DNA of 64,000 bases from Candidatus Aminicenantes bacterium UBA2199. GTDB lineage: Bacteria > Acidobacteriota > Aminicenantia > UBA2199. Below the pieces are notes generated by a model, which did not search any database, had not been told where the DNA came from, and worked only from the letters and a program-made list of their open reading frames with translations. The translations under genes were made by a program, and so were the position numbers. Location: assembly GCA_002327965.1 (NCBI GenBank), contig DCVB01000002.1, positions 23,772-87,771 on the forward strand. Direction: 5' to 3'. The first letter of the stretch is position 1. The number at the start of each line of letters is the position of its first letter. This document shows, one piece after another, positions 14,754 through 23,395 of the stretch.

Positions 14754-16892
14754 TCACTCGAAGTGCAGGAAGAAAAAATCGTTCTCGCGCCGGGCCGCGC
14801 TTTCGATGCCCACGTGGACCAGGGTCTTTTTCCCCAGGGAGAATTTCTTCAAATTCCTGAGCGCCGTGCGCACCCGGAATTCCTCTGCCCGCTCTTCCGC
14901 GGCCAGGACATGCCGGCCGTTCCTGACCTTCAGGTTGACGTTTCCCGTCCGCGAGAACCACAGGTTCACCCTGTCGGCGGCGCTGCCGTCCAGGTCAAAA
15001 AAAAGGTCGTACTCCTTGCCGGCGAGCATTCTGAAACCGCCCATTTCCTGCTTGTGGACGAAGTTCCTTGAGTTGCTGAAAAAAGAGAGCCCGGCAGCGC
15101 TGTAGCGCGTCTTCAGGTGCACGTGAGGCAGCAGGCAGACGGCGGCGACGACCAGAATGCCCAGGGCGGCATAAAGGGCCCGGGCGGTTTTTTTCAGGGA
15201 CGGCCAGGGCTTCCCAAAGTAAAAGGCAACGAGTCCCAGGGTCAGCAGGCCAAGCCAGATCCAATTGGGAAGGTAGGCGGCGTTGGGTTTCTTGAGGAAC
15301 GAGGGAAAGAGCGATGCCAGGTTCACCGCCCGGCTGCCGAGAAAGAGCAGCAACCCCGAAGCCCGCTGGCTCACTTCCCGGGTCACCGGCTGGTAGAGAA
15401 AAAGCGGATAGTAGAGCAACCAGACCGACGCGAAGATCCCCAGGCCGCACAGCAGGTTGAACAGCGTGCGCTGGCCGCCGGAGGCGTGCCGGCGATAGGC
15501 GGCCAGGAAAACCATCATGATCCAGGCGACGAAGAGGGTGGGCCGGGCAGCCGGCGAGTAGCCGCCGCGGACGGTGGTGAAGGCATGAAACAGGACATGG
15601 GCAAGGAACAGCGCGGCTAGCAGGGGAAAATCGCGGATGCGCTCGCGAACCTCTTTCTTGAAGGCCAGAAAGGCGAGCAGGAAGAGCGGGGCGTAGACCA
15701 GGAGCCCATCGCGCTGGTCAAGGAAAAACGAGAGCAGGGTCTCGACCTTGAATTTCAGCGGGATGGCCAGGAAGTTCCCTTCCGGCGATATGACGCGGGG
15801 ATCGAACGAGCCGTACAGGACTTTGCTGTACAGCCCCAGCAGAACCAGGCTCAAGGCAGGGGCGGCGAAGAAAATCGCCAGCCGTCTCGCCCGGTCCGCG
15901 AGCGGCTCCTCGCGGCCCATGATGCGGGCGGAGGCATAGAGCGCCATGAGCAGCGCCGCGACGGCGAATTTCAGGTGGAACCAGGGCACGAGGGCGAGGA
16001 AAAGTCCCGAGAGGAAATGGCCCCTTCCGCCCTGGAGGGAAAGACAGGCGAAGATGACCAGGGCGGCGGCCGGCAGTTCGGGAAACAGGTGCACGGCGTG
16101 GAACAGCAGGGGGAAGGTGAAGAGGAAAAAGATGAAGAGGCCGTCATTCTCTTCATCCACCAGCATTCGTCGCAACGCCAGGAAAAGACCCAGCGCGAAA
16201 AAAGCATTGATGAAGGCGGCGGCCAGGCGGAAGAAAAGATGGCCGGGGACCGCTCCTGCCAGCAGGTTGAAGAGGAAGTAAAAGGGGACGAGCAGGAAGG
16301 AAATCCCGGGCATGTGGAACGAGTGGTAGGCGCCGGCGCGGATCGAACCGTGAAAGCGGACCTCTACGGGTAGGTAGCTGAAATAGGACCTGCTCTCCAG
16401 GTTGTTCTTCAGGTCGAAATCGCCGTCCTCGACCAGGCTCTGGGCGATCATGATGTAGTGCGGCTCGTCGCCGGAAAGATGAATGTTCTGCGCGTACAGG
16501 ACGGCCGCCGCCAGCGCGAACACGACGAAGCACGACAGCCACAGGCGCCGCGGGCCGAGCGCGGCCAGGGAGATGCGCCGTTGCAACAGGAAGCGCCGGC
16601 GCGCGATGGCCCAGATGTAAACCAGCATGAAGAAGCAGGCCAGGCGAATGCGGAAATCGCCCACCGATGCGTACTGCACCAGCAGCAGCGGGGAGAACAG
16701 CATGAGCGGGTAAGGCGTCGGGCCGGGGACGGTCAAGAATCGCCAGGCAGTCTCACTGGCGGCGATCCAGGCGCCGAAACCCAGCAAAAGGAACAGGCCG
16801 CCGTCGCCCAGCCCCCAGGTAACCAGCAGCGCGGCGGCCCCCATCAGGCTCGGCAGCAGGCGCTGCCGGCTGGAATGGGCGTCGTTTTTCAT
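14754..16892 (-). CDS. Polytopic GT-C-type glycosyltransferase-like membrane protein
   Basis: This 712-residue protein has about twelve hydrophobic helices and a soluble C-terminal domain. The loop after an early helix carries LSGDEPHYIMIAQSLVEDGD, the D-E arrangement expected for the catalytic loop of GT-C enzymes (GT39/GT83-like) that use polyprenyl-phosphate sugars and act on the periplasmic side. A His-rich turn, AYHSFHMPG, follows. The C-terminal 200 residues look like a beta-rich domain. The same YIMIAQSL-type sequence recurs in the GT-C protein at 18893. The acceptor is unknown (lipid, glycan or protein). Confidence 0.7.
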   Translation of the reverse strand: MKNDAHSSRQRLLPSLMGAAALLVTWGLGDGGLFLLLGFGAWIAASETAWRFLTVPGPTPYPLMLFSPLLLVQYASVGDFRIRLACFFMLVYIWAIARRRFLLQRRISLAALGPRRLWLSCFVVFALAAAVLYAQNIHLSGDEPHYIMIAQSLVEDGDFDLKNNLESRSYFSYLPVEVRFHGSIRAGAYHSFHMPGISFLLVPFYFLFNLLAGAVPGHLFFRLAAAFINAFFALGLFLALRRMLVDEENDGLFIFFLFTFPLLFHAVHLFPELPAAALVIFACLSLQGGRGHFLSGLFLALVPWFHLKFAVAALLMALYASARIMGREEPLADRARRLAIFFAAPALSLVLLGLYSKVLYGSFDPRVISPEGNFLAIPLKFKVETLLSFFLDQRDGLLVYAPLFLLAFLAFKKEVRERIRDFPLLAALFLAHVLFHAFTTVRGGYSPAARPTLFVAWIMMVFLAAYRRHASGGQRTLFNLLCGLGIFASVWLLYYPLFLYQPVTREVSQRASGLLLFLGSRAVNLASLFPSFLKKPNAAYLPNWIWLGLLTLGLVAFYFGKPWPSLKKTARALYAALGILVVAAVCLLPHVHLKTRYSAAGLSFFSNSRNFVHKQEMGGFRMLAGKEYDLFFDLDGSAADRVNLWFSRTGNVNLKVRNGRHVLAAEERAEEFRVRTALRNLKKFSLGKKTLVHVGIESAARRENDFFFLHFE

Positions 16893-16917
16893 CCTGGCTG
16901 CCGATTGAAGCCCGGGG

Positions 16918-17397
16918 TCAGATCCACTGGCTGAGATTGACGTAGGCCTTGATCTTGTTGTCGGCCTCGCGCAGCCGCGCCGAGAGGCTGCGGGCCAGGG
17001 TGATCAGGATCTTCACGCCGCTGGCGGGTTCTTTCTCCACGAAGCGCATGAAACGCTCGCGGCTGATCTCCATGATGAAGGTGTCGCAGTGGGCGATGGC
17101 GGTGGCGCTGCGCGGCAGGTCCTCCAGCAGGGCCATTTCGCCGAAGAAATCGCCCTTTTTCAGGACGGTCAGGGTTTCCTCGCCGCTGACGTCGGCGCGC
17201 TGGGTGATGCGCACCTCGCCGGAAAGGATCACCAGCAGCGAATCGCCCGGTTCGTTCTCCTCGAAGATGGTCTCGCCGCCCTGGAAGACCCGCTCGGAAA
17301 AAAGGTAGGCCAGCTCCTTGACCGGGCCGAAGTTCAACTCGCTGAACAAACTGAGTTTCTTCAGGATGTCGATGAGGATGTCTTTGTCGAGACCCAT
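16918..17397 (-). CDS. Cyclic-nucleotide-binding domain protein
   Basis: This 159-residue protein consists of one CRP-type cNMP-binding domain. The phosphate-binding cassette is represented by GDFFGEMALLEDLPRSATAIA, preceded by GGETIFEENEPGDSLLVILSGEV. No helix-turn-helix follows; the C-terminus is a single helix (ILITLARSLSARLREADNKI). It is therefore not a classic transcription factor but probably a regulatory subunit or sensor. I took the ATG at 17397, which has the extended -10 TGCTACAAT seven bases upstream. Much longer reading frames across this stretch are antisense/shadow readings of the neighbouring gene. The HATPase gene lies 125 bases upstream on the same strand. Confidence 0.85.
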   Translation of the reverse strand: MGLDKDILIDILKKLSLFSELNFGPVKELAYLFSERVFQGGETIFEENEPGDSLLVILSGEVRITQRADVSGEETLTVLKKGDFFGEMALLEDLPRSATAIAHCDTFIMEISRERFMRFVEKEPASGVKILITLARSLSARLREADNKIKAYVNLSQWI

Positions 17398-17404
17398 GGG
17401 CGCC

Positions 17405-17434
17405 ATTGTAGCATAAAATCCCGGCCGGGGACAA
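17405..17434 (-). promoter_or_regulatory. Leaderless-type promoter of the cNMP-binding gene
   Basis: Read on the minus strand: TTGTCC, 18 bases, then TACAAT with an upstream TG (TGCTACAAT). The box ends seven bases before the ATG at 17397 and there is no ribosome-binding site. Confidence 0.6.
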
Positions 17435-17477
17435 TTCCGCCGGCAGCGGCGGATCCGTCCGCGTGACAAGGGGAAAC

Positions 17478-17502
17478 GGGCGGCAATAAGGGAATGACCC
17501 AG
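17478..17502 (-). repeat. 25-base motif downstream of a gene, copy 1
   Basis: CGGCAATAAGGGAATGACCC recurs with three mismatches in the surrounding 25 bases at 20679-20704. Both copies lie 15-21 bases past the stop codon of a minus-strand gene. Confidence 0.45.
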
Positions 17503-17522
17503 CCAGCAACGCCGCCGGCGTA

Positions 17523-18077
17523 CTATTGCGCGGAGAGCAGAAGCCCTCCCAGCCCGGCACGGATGTATTCCCTGAGAAAGCGGTAGACGTCGGGATGGGA
17601 CAGGGGCAGGTCGCCGGCATGGGCGCGGGCCTCGGCCGAGGAAACGGCGAACGACCCGCGCGCGGCATGAAAGGCGAAGCGCAGGTCCACCGCGTCCAGG
17701 CTGACCAGCAAAGAGAGCAGCGTCCCTTCGAGGTCGCCCAGGGGCGGGCAGTCCAGGTGGCTCCTCTGCATGCTGGCCCGGATCCGCGTACCGTGTCCCA
17801 AGCGGCTGGAGATGGCGAAATCGCCGCGGCAGACCTCGGTGGTGGCCTTGAGCAGCGGGATGCCCAAACCGACTTTTTTGAAGCTCTTGCTGGTGAAGAA
17901 CGGGTCCTGCACCTTGAGCAGGGTCGGGCCATCCATGCCCTGCCCGTCGTCGGCCACTTCCATTTCCAAGCTGTCGCTGGCGCGGGATTCGCGGAACTGC
18001 ACGCGGATGACGCGGGCGCCGGCGGCCACGGAGTTCTGCACCAGGTCCACCAGGTGGAAGCACAGATCCTCAACCAT
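17523..18077 (-). CDS. Stand-alone HATPase (histidine-kinase-like ATP-binding) protein
   Basis: This 184-residue protein is a GHKL ATPase domain without a kinase phosphoacceptor domain. It shows the N box LVDLVQNSVAAGA, the G1 box VADDGQGMD, an F-box region PFFTSKSFKKVGLGIPLLK, and a G2-like GHGTRI. It overlaps the upstream PHP gene by 8 bases, so the two are co-translated. In several anaerobes a PHP gene followed by such an ATPase lies beside hydrogenase or NADH-dependent redox genes (my recollection); no hydrogenase is in this window. It may act as an anti-sigma-like or signalling ATPase. Confidence 0.8.
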   Translation of the reverse strand: MVEDLCFHLVDLVQNSVAAGARVIRVQFRESRASDSLEMEVADDGQGMDGPTLLKVQDPFFTSKSFKKVGLGIPLLKATTEVCRGDFAISSRLGHGTRIRASMQRSHLDCPPLGDLEGTLLSLLVSLDAVDLRFAFHAARGSFAVSSAEARAHAGDLPLSHPDVYRFLREYIRAGLGGLLLSAQ

Positions 18078-18816
18078 GGGTCTCCGGGCAAATGGCATGG
18101 AACGTCCCGGCTTTCGCCGCCGCCAGCAGCATGGACAGCGTCGGTGACGGCACCGAGAACACGGTGCGTGCCCTGCCGATATCCCGGAGAAAATGGGCGT
18201 CGGAGTTGCGCAGCAGCGGATGGCCGGCCAAGGCGGGGAAGTCCCGCAGCGCGCGCGCTTGGGGCGTAGCGCAGGCGATCTCCAGCGGCGAGCCCTCGAG
18301 TTCGGCGGGCACCATGCCCAGGTTGACCAGCAGGCCGAATGGCGGGGCCTCGACATGGGCCGGAACCACGAGACCGTCATGGCGGCGCACCAGGTCGACC
18401 AGTTCGGGAACGGAGATGTCCAGCGCGTTGAGCAGCAGTTTCTCCTCGTGGCGGACGATATTGTCCTCCTCGTCGACCACCACCTGGTCGCCGAAATAGT
18501 CGGGATGGTTCGGCGTGTCGGGCAGCAGCTCATAGATGTGCCGGTTGAAACGCTCGGCCTGGAGGCGGTCTTCGAAATAACAGAGCATATGCACGTCTTC
18601 GCGGGTCTGCGCCTCCATGGCGAAGAGCACCTTGACCCCGGACTTTTGCCCCAGCGCCGCCGCCGTGAAGCCGTTCTCCATGCTGTTGTGGTCGGTGACG
18701 GCGATGAGGTCCAGGGCGAGTTCCGCGGCCCGGCGCACGATGGCCGCCGGGGACATCTCCAGCGAGCCGCAGGGCGAAAGGGTGGAATGGATGTGCAGGT
18801 CGGCCGTTATTCTCAT
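18070..18816 (-). CDS. PHP-domain metal-dependent phosphoesterase-like protein
   Basis: This 248-residue PHP protein carries the four expected metal-binding motifs: DLHIHS near residue 6, VTDHN near 41, PAHVEA near 156, and NSDAHF near 208. PHP domains hydrolyse phosphoesters (histidinol-phosphatase, RNase AM/TrpH types). The insert LLPDTPNHPDYFGDQVVVD in the middle is characteristic of the subgroup that pairs with a HATPase protein. Its 3' end overlaps the HATPase gene by 8 bases. Start: ATG 18816, with a TAAGAT box 11 bases upstream and no clear ribosome site. Confidence 0.85.
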   Translation of the reverse strand: MRITADLHIHSTLSPCGSLEMSPAAIVRRAAELALDLIAVTDHNSMENGFTAAALGQKSGVKVLFAMEAQTREDVHMLCYFEDRLQAERFNRHIYELLPDTPNHPDYFGDQVVVDEEDNIVRHEEKLLLNALDISVPELVDLVRRHDGLVVPAHVEAPPFGLLVNLGMVPAELEGSPLEIACATPQARALRDFPALAGHPLLRNSDAHFLRDIGRARTVFSVPSPTLSMLLAAAKAGTFHAICPETHG

Positions 18817-18892
18817 CGCTGGCGACTATCTTATGAAAACGGCGCCCGGATGTCAACCGCGGGGCGAAGCGCGCCGCTCGCTTCCGCCGGGC

Positions 18893-20611
18893 TCAATGGC
18901 TGAGCTGAAAGCTGACCTGCACCCCCAGCAGGCGCCGGTCGGGAACGTGCGGCTCGGCGTCGAAATAGGGGCAGAAGAAGCGGTCGCTCTTGATCTTGAC
19001 GTGGAAAAGGTAGCGGCGGACGTCGACGCGAAAACCGGGAACGTTGCGGAAGGTGAGGATGCGCACTTCACCCGGCTTGATGAACACCCGCTGCTTCTTG
19101 TGCTCGACATGGACGGTGGCCTGGTTGGCCAGCGGGTTGTTCTTCAGCTGCACGGTCAGGGTCTTCACCGCCCGCGGGGCCAGCAGAAACAATTCCATCT
19201 CCTTGTCGGCATGGGTCCAGAACGTCCCGCCCTCCATGGGGTTGAAATTGTCGTTCAGGAAAAACAGGGTATACTGGTCGCCGATCTTCTTGTGGAAGGC
19301 CTTGGGATTGATGTTGCTGGGGAGCGTCGCGTACTGGGTCTTTTCGACGGGAAAGAACCTGGCCGGAAAGGACATTCCCGGGAAGCGGGGATAGGCGGAA
19401 TGGAACAGGCCGTTCATGTAGGTCGGCGCCAGGAAGACCGCCGCGACCGCCACCGGCAGCAGCATGAAGCGGAAGAGCCGCTCGCGGAAGCCGAGGAAGA
19501 AGAACAACGGGTAAATGCTGAGGAAATAGCGGTTGCCCAATGAGCCGCCGCCGCCGAAATAATTGTCCGGCATCAGCAGGATGCAGCACAGGATGGCGGC
19601 CACGATGGCGGCGAACAGGAACCAGTCCTCCGGCCGTTTTTTCTGGAGAAAGAAAAGCAGCAGGAGAAAAACCGCCGGGAAGAAATAGATGACCATGCCG
19701 GTGAAGCGGCCGAAAAAATAATAAAAGGCATTGTACAGGGCAATGGCCGGGCTTAGGTAAAAACGGCTCCAGTACGTGTCGGTGCTCATCTGCTGGCCGG
19801 TGTCGAAGGAAAAGTCCTTGCGCTCGAGGGGGAAATTGCCGTAGAACGAGTTCCGCTCGCCGCCCTGGTAGTTGAGCTCGCCCGTCTGGGCGTAGTTGAA
19901 GGCGAACAGCCCGGCCAGGAACAGGATGCTGATCAGGGCCAGGCCAATGAAGCGTTTCCATTCCCTGCGGTAGAAAAGGAACAGGAAGAGCAAGCCGATG
20001 TGCACCAGGTTGTTGGGCTTGGAGAAGACGGCCGCGGCAAAGAAAACGCCGGCCAGGTATGACCAGTGCGGCCGCTTGAACTCGTAAAAGAAGAAGAAGA
20101 GGGCGGCGAAGTTGACGAAGAAGTTGAACAGGTCGGCGGTGATCCACCAGATGTAGACGAAGAGGACGCTGGCCAGCAGGTACATGACGGTGAAGGCGAA
20201 GCTCCGCCCCGGGTCATGCCGCTGGCGCAGCAGCAGGAAGCCCATCAGCAGCGCCAGGAAGAGCATCAGCGAGTTGGCCAGCAGGATGCCGTGGCTGCCG
20301 AACAGCCTGAAGAACGGGGCCAGGGTCAACGGGTAGATGAACGACTTGGCGTAGACCAGGCGGCCGTCGCCGGTTTTCTTTAGGAAAAGCCCCATGGGCC
20401 CGCCCGAGAAGTGCGCGCGGATGCGCTGGATGTCGGCGCGGGTGTATTCCAGGTCGCCGTCATACGCCAGGCTCTGCATGATGGCAAAATAAGTCGATTC
20501 GTCGGAGAAGAAGCCGCCGTTCTTGACCTTGGGCAGATCGCTGCCGAAGGAGAAGCAGAGCAGGAAGAGCAACAGCAGGGCAAAAGAGATCTTAATGGCT
20601 TTCGGCGTCAT
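18893..20611 (-). CDS. Polytopic GT-C-type glycosyltransferase-like membrane protein
   Basis: The product has 572 residues and about ten to eleven transmembrane helices. The first periplasmic loop, FFSDESTYFAIMQSLAYDGD, contains the acidic pair expected for GT-C catalysis and closely resembles the loop of the 14754-16892 protein, so the two are paralogues. The C-terminal 150 residues are soluble and beta-rich (HVPDRRLLGVQVSFQLSH at the end). I moved the start to the ATG at 20611 because the upstream ATG overlaps a perfect TATAAT (20622-20627) that lies ten bases before it. Role: transfer of a lipid-linked sugar on the outer face of the inner membrane (inferred). Confidence 0.7.
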   Translation of the reverse strand: MTPKAIKISFALLLLFLLCFSFGSDLPKVKNGGFFSDESTYFAIMQSLAYDGDLEYTRADIQRIRAHFSGGPMGLFLKKTGDGRLVYAKSFIYPLTLAPFFRLFGSHGILLANSLMLFLALLMGFLLLRQRHDPGRSFAFTVMYLLASVLFVYIWWITADLFNFFVNFAALFFFFYEFKRPHWSYLAGVFFAAAVFSKPNNLVHIGLLFLFLFYRREWKRFIGLALISILFLAGLFAFNYAQTGELNYQGGERNSFYGNFPLERKDFSFDTGQQMSTDTYWSRFYLSPAIALYNAFYYFFGRFTGMVIYFFPAVFLLLLFFLQKKRPEDWFLFAAIVAAILCCILLMPDNYFGGGGSLGNRYFLSIYPLFFFLGFRERLFRFMLLPVAVAAVFLAPTYMNGLFHSAYPRFPGMSFPARFFPVEKTQYATLPSNINPKAFHKKIGDQYTLFFLNDNFNPMEGGTFWTHADKEMELFLLAPRAVKTLTVQLKNNPLANQATVHVEHKKQRVFIKPGEVRILTFRNVPGFRVDVRRYLFHVKIKSDRFFCPYFDAEPHVPDRRLLGVQVSFQLSH

Positions 20612-20621
20612 TGGTTGGCCC

Positions 20622-20649
20622 ATTATATCAGAATTGGAGCTGATGTGAA
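20622..20649 (-). promoter_or_regulatory. Promoter of the 18893-20611 gene
   Basis: Minus-strand TTCACA, a 16-base spacer, TATAAT. The box is ten bases from the preferred ATG, so the leader is at most a few bases. Confidence 0.55.
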
Positions 20650-20678
20650 AATGGCACCCGGCCGTCGGGCTTGAATCG

Positions 20679-20704
20679 CCGGCGGCAATAATGGAATGAT
20701 CCAG
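20679..20704 (-). repeat. 25-base motif downstream of a gene, copy 2
   Basis: CGGCAATAATGGAATGATCC matches 17478-17502 closely. It lies 16 bases past the stop of the minus-strand gene ending at 20720. Confidence 0.45.
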
Positions 20705-20719
20705 GGCGCCAGCCTCCCG

Positions 20720-21529
20720 TCACCTGCCTCCCCGCTTTTTCAGGCGCAGGCCGGCCTGGCGGCGAAAAAACACGGCGATCGAATCACGCCTCCCCATCGC
20801 GCGGACCGGGCCGCCGTCCGCCAGGATGCCCATGAGCGACGCCAGCGGCCGCAACGGATCGAATTCCCCGGCGAGCAGGGTGGCAAAGCCGCCGGCGCGC
20901 TTCTCTTCGCCGGGGAGCGGCAGCGGGTCGGAACCGCGCAGGACAGGCCGGCCCTGACGCTCCATCATGCGGAAGGCGCGCGGTGCCGGCCAGAAGGAAG
21001 GCCGGGCCGGGTTGTCGGCCAGGAATAGCCGCGGCGGCGCCGGTGCCGAGGCCAGTTGCTCCACCAGGCGGCCGCGGCGGCCGAGCCATTTGCCGGCTCC
21101 CCAGGGGATGATGGCCAGGACTCCGGCCGCGGTCAGCGCTTCCAGCACGCGGTCCAGCGGCAGCCCGTCATCGATGGCGGGAAAGCCCCCCGCGGTCAAT
21201 ACTTCGAGGCGCTCCGCGGTGATGACCTGCCGGCCCTGGACGATAAAAGCCATGAGTCCGTCATTGCCGGACAAGGCCAGGGAATAGGGCTCGGAAGTGG
21301 CCGCGAAGGAACAGCCTCCCGGCAGCGATGCCCCGGGCGCCGCCCAGCGGTTGAACCAGTCGCAGCCTGGTGCTTCGGTCAGCAGGGCCAGGCGCTGGCA
21401 AGGGATTCCATCGTTCTGGCGGGCCTTGGTGTCCCCGGCGAGGTTGCGGCATAGCGCCCGCCAAAAAAGCTCCGGGTCGTACTCCTCGTAAAAATGCAGG
21501 TGAAAATCGGCGGCGACGCGCGCGAACAT
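20720..21529 (-). CDS. PHP-like putative hydrolase in the asparagine synthetase operon
   Basis: This 269-residue protein begins MFARVAADFHLHFYEEYD, whose DFHLHF resembles the first metal-binding motif of PHP or amidohydrolase proteins. The second half contains FLADNPARPSFWP and GILADGGPV. I do not recognise a full family and the other PHP motifs are not clear. The ATG at 21529 lies one base after the stop codon of the upstream asnB gene, so the two genes are tightly coupled and probably work on the same product. A metal-dependent hydrolase or sensor for the glycan or metabolite handled by the operon is a reasonable guess only. Confidence 0.5.
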   Translation of the reverse strand: MFARVAADFHLHFYEEYDPELFWRALCRNLAGDTKARQNDGIPCQRLALLTEAPGCDWFNRWAAPGASLPGGCSFAATSEPYSLALSGNDGLMAFIVQGRQVITAERLEVLTAGGFPAIDDGLPLDRVLEALTAAGVLAIIPWGAGKWLGRRGRLVEQLASAPAPPRLFLADNPARPSFWPAPRAFRMMERQGRPVLRGSDPLPLPGEEKRAGGFATLLAGEFDPLRPLASLMGILADGGPVRAMGRRDSIAVFFRRQAGLRLKKRGGR

Positions 21530-21530
21530 G

Positions 21531-23393
21531 TCAGGGGACCGGAGCCAGGAATTGCCTGTGCCAAAGGGCAAGGTTCACCAGGCTCCAGAGCAGGTGATCG
21601 TGGTTACGGCTGCCGGCGCGGTGCTCGGCGACAAGGCGCCGGACGGTTTTGCCGTCGAACCTTTCGGCGATGAACGGCGAGTTGCTCAGCACATCGTCCA
21701 TGTAGGACAGCAGGTCGCCGCGCAGCCAGTGCTTGATCGGAAAGCTGAAGCCGTGCTTGGGCCGGTACGCGATCCCCGGCGGAAGAAGATCGGCCATGGC
21801 TTTCTTGAGCACCGCCTTGGTGGTCCAGCCGGCCAGCTTGAGGCGCGCCGGGATGCGCATGGCGAACTCGACCAGTTCATGATCGATGAGCGGGGCACGG
21901 ATCTCCAGGGCGCAGGCCATGCTCATCTTGTCCACCTTCATCAGGGGATTCTCGGGCATCATGAATCCGAGCTCGCAGAGAATTTCACGCTCCAGGTCGC
22001 CGCGGCCCCCGGCGTCCTCGGCGGCGCGGTCGGCCCAGGCAAGGGTGGAGGCCAGGACCTCCTCGCCGCTGCGCTGGCGGAAAATGCCCGCGGCGGTTTC
22101 CGCGGTAAGAAAATACTGCCAGCGCATATGGCCGCCGGCGGGGAGGGCGGCGCCCTGAAAGAAGCGCCGCAGGCTGTTCAACGCGCCCTTTTTCTGGGGC
22201 CGGTCGGGAAGGGAAGCGGCGAGGCGGCCGGCCGCCCGGCGCAGGGGGGAGGGAAGCCGGCGCAGGTAGCGTTCGGCCTTGCTGGCCTTGAAGCGGTCGT
22301 AGCCGGCGAACACCTCGTCGCCGCCTTCCCCTGAAAGACAGACAGTGACGTGCTCGCGGGCCTTGCGGCAGATCAGGTAATAAGGCAGGACCGAAAATTC
22401 CGAGAAAGGCTGGTCCAGGTGCCAGACCGCCTTCTCGATGACCTCCGGAGTAATGGGGTCGATCATCAGCTCGCTGTGGTCGGTGGCGAAATGGCGGGCG
22501 ACCTTCCGGGCGTAGGCGAATTCGGAAAATCCCGATTCCCTGTAGCCCAGGGCGAAGGTGCGGATGGAGCCGGCATCGGCGCGGCGCATCATGGCCACCA
22601 CCGTGCTCGAGTCGATGCCGCCGGAGAGAAATGCCCCCAGGGGCACGTCGCTTTCCAGGCGCAGGCGCACGGCCCGCTCAAGATGGCCGCGCAGCGCCTC
22701 GATCCACTCCTTTTCCGGGCGTTCTTCGCTTTCCTGGCGCAGGCGCCAGTACGGCCGGATCACGGCGTTCCCGTCGCGCCATTCCAGCCAGTGGCCGGCG
22801 GGCAGGGCGCGGATGCCGGCAAAGGCGGTCAGGGGCGCGGGGATGAACTCGAAGCCCAGGAAGCAGTCGATGGCGTCGTCGTCGATCCCCCTGGGCACGC
22901 CGGGATTCCGCAGCAGGGCCTTGATCTCCGAGGCGAAGGCGAGTTGGCCGCCGGACTGGGAGTAGTAGAGCGGTTTTTCTCCCAGCCGGTCGCGGGCCAG
23001 CAGCAGCCGCCGCTCCTTGACGTCCCAGAGGGCGAAGGCGAACATGCCGTTCATGCGCCGCAGGCAATCGATGCCCTCTTCCTCGAAGGCGTGCAGCAGC
23101 ACCTCGGAATCGGAGCGGCTGCGAAAGACGTGACCCCGGCCTTGCAGCCAGCTCCGCACTTCGCGGAAATTATAGATCTCGCCGTTGTGCACCAGCCACA
23201 AACTGCCGTCCTCGTTGGCGATGGGCTGGCGGCCGTTCTCGGAAAGGTCGATGATCGACAGGCGGCGGTGCCCCAGGGATATCCCGGGAGCGCAATGGTA
23301 ACCGTCCTGGTCGGGGCCGCGGTGGGAAAGCGCGTCGGCCATGGCTTGCACGACCCGTGAGTCCTCCCAGGTGAAGCCGCAGATGCCGCACAT
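21531..23393 (-). CDS. asnB: Asparagine synthetase, glutamine-hydrolysing
   Basis: This 620-residue class II amidotransferase has the catalytic Cys2 in MCGICGF, RGPDQDG at 25-31 and VHNGEIYNFRE in the glutaminase half. The synthetase half has the pyrophosphate loop SGGIDSS at 257-263. The protein must begin at the ATG at 23393, because Cys2 has to follow the initiator Met; the longer frame to 23450 is wrong. Asparagine synthetases of this length inside surface-polysaccharide loci often amidate sugars or peptides rather than make free asparagine. Here it lies between an SDR gene (2-base gap) and a PHP-like gene (1-base gap), which supports such a tailoring role. Confidence 0.9.
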   Translation of the reverse strand: MCGICGFTWEDSRVVQAMADALSHRGPDQDGYHCAPGISLGHRRLSIIDLSENGRQPIANEDGSLWLVHNGEIYNFREVRSWLQGRGHVFRSRSDSEVLLHAFEEEGIDCLRRMNGMFAFALWDVKERRLLLARDRLGEKPLYYSQSGGQLAFASEIKALLRNPGVPRGIDDDAIDCFLGFEFIPAPLTAFAGIRALPAGHWLEWRDGNAVIRPYWRLRQESEERPEKEWIEALRGHLERAVRLRLESDVPLGAFLSGGIDSSTVVAMMRRADAGSIRTFALGYRESGFSEFAYARKVARHFATDHSELMIDPITPEVIEKAVWHLDQPFSEFSVLPYYLICRKAREHVTVCLSGEGGDEVFAGYDRFKASKAERYLRRLPSPLRRAAGRLAASLPDRPQKKGALNSLRRFFQGAALPAGGHMRWQYFLTAETAAGIFRQRSGEEVLASTLAWADRAAEDAGGRGDLEREILCELGFMMPENPLMKVDKMSMACALEIRAPLIDHELVEFAMRIPARLKLAGWTTKAVLKKAMADLLPPGIAYRPKHGFSFPIKHWLRGDLLSYMDDVLSNSPFIAERFDGKTVRRLVAEHRAGSRNHDHLLWSLVNLALWHRQFLAPVP

Positions 23394-23395
23394 GG

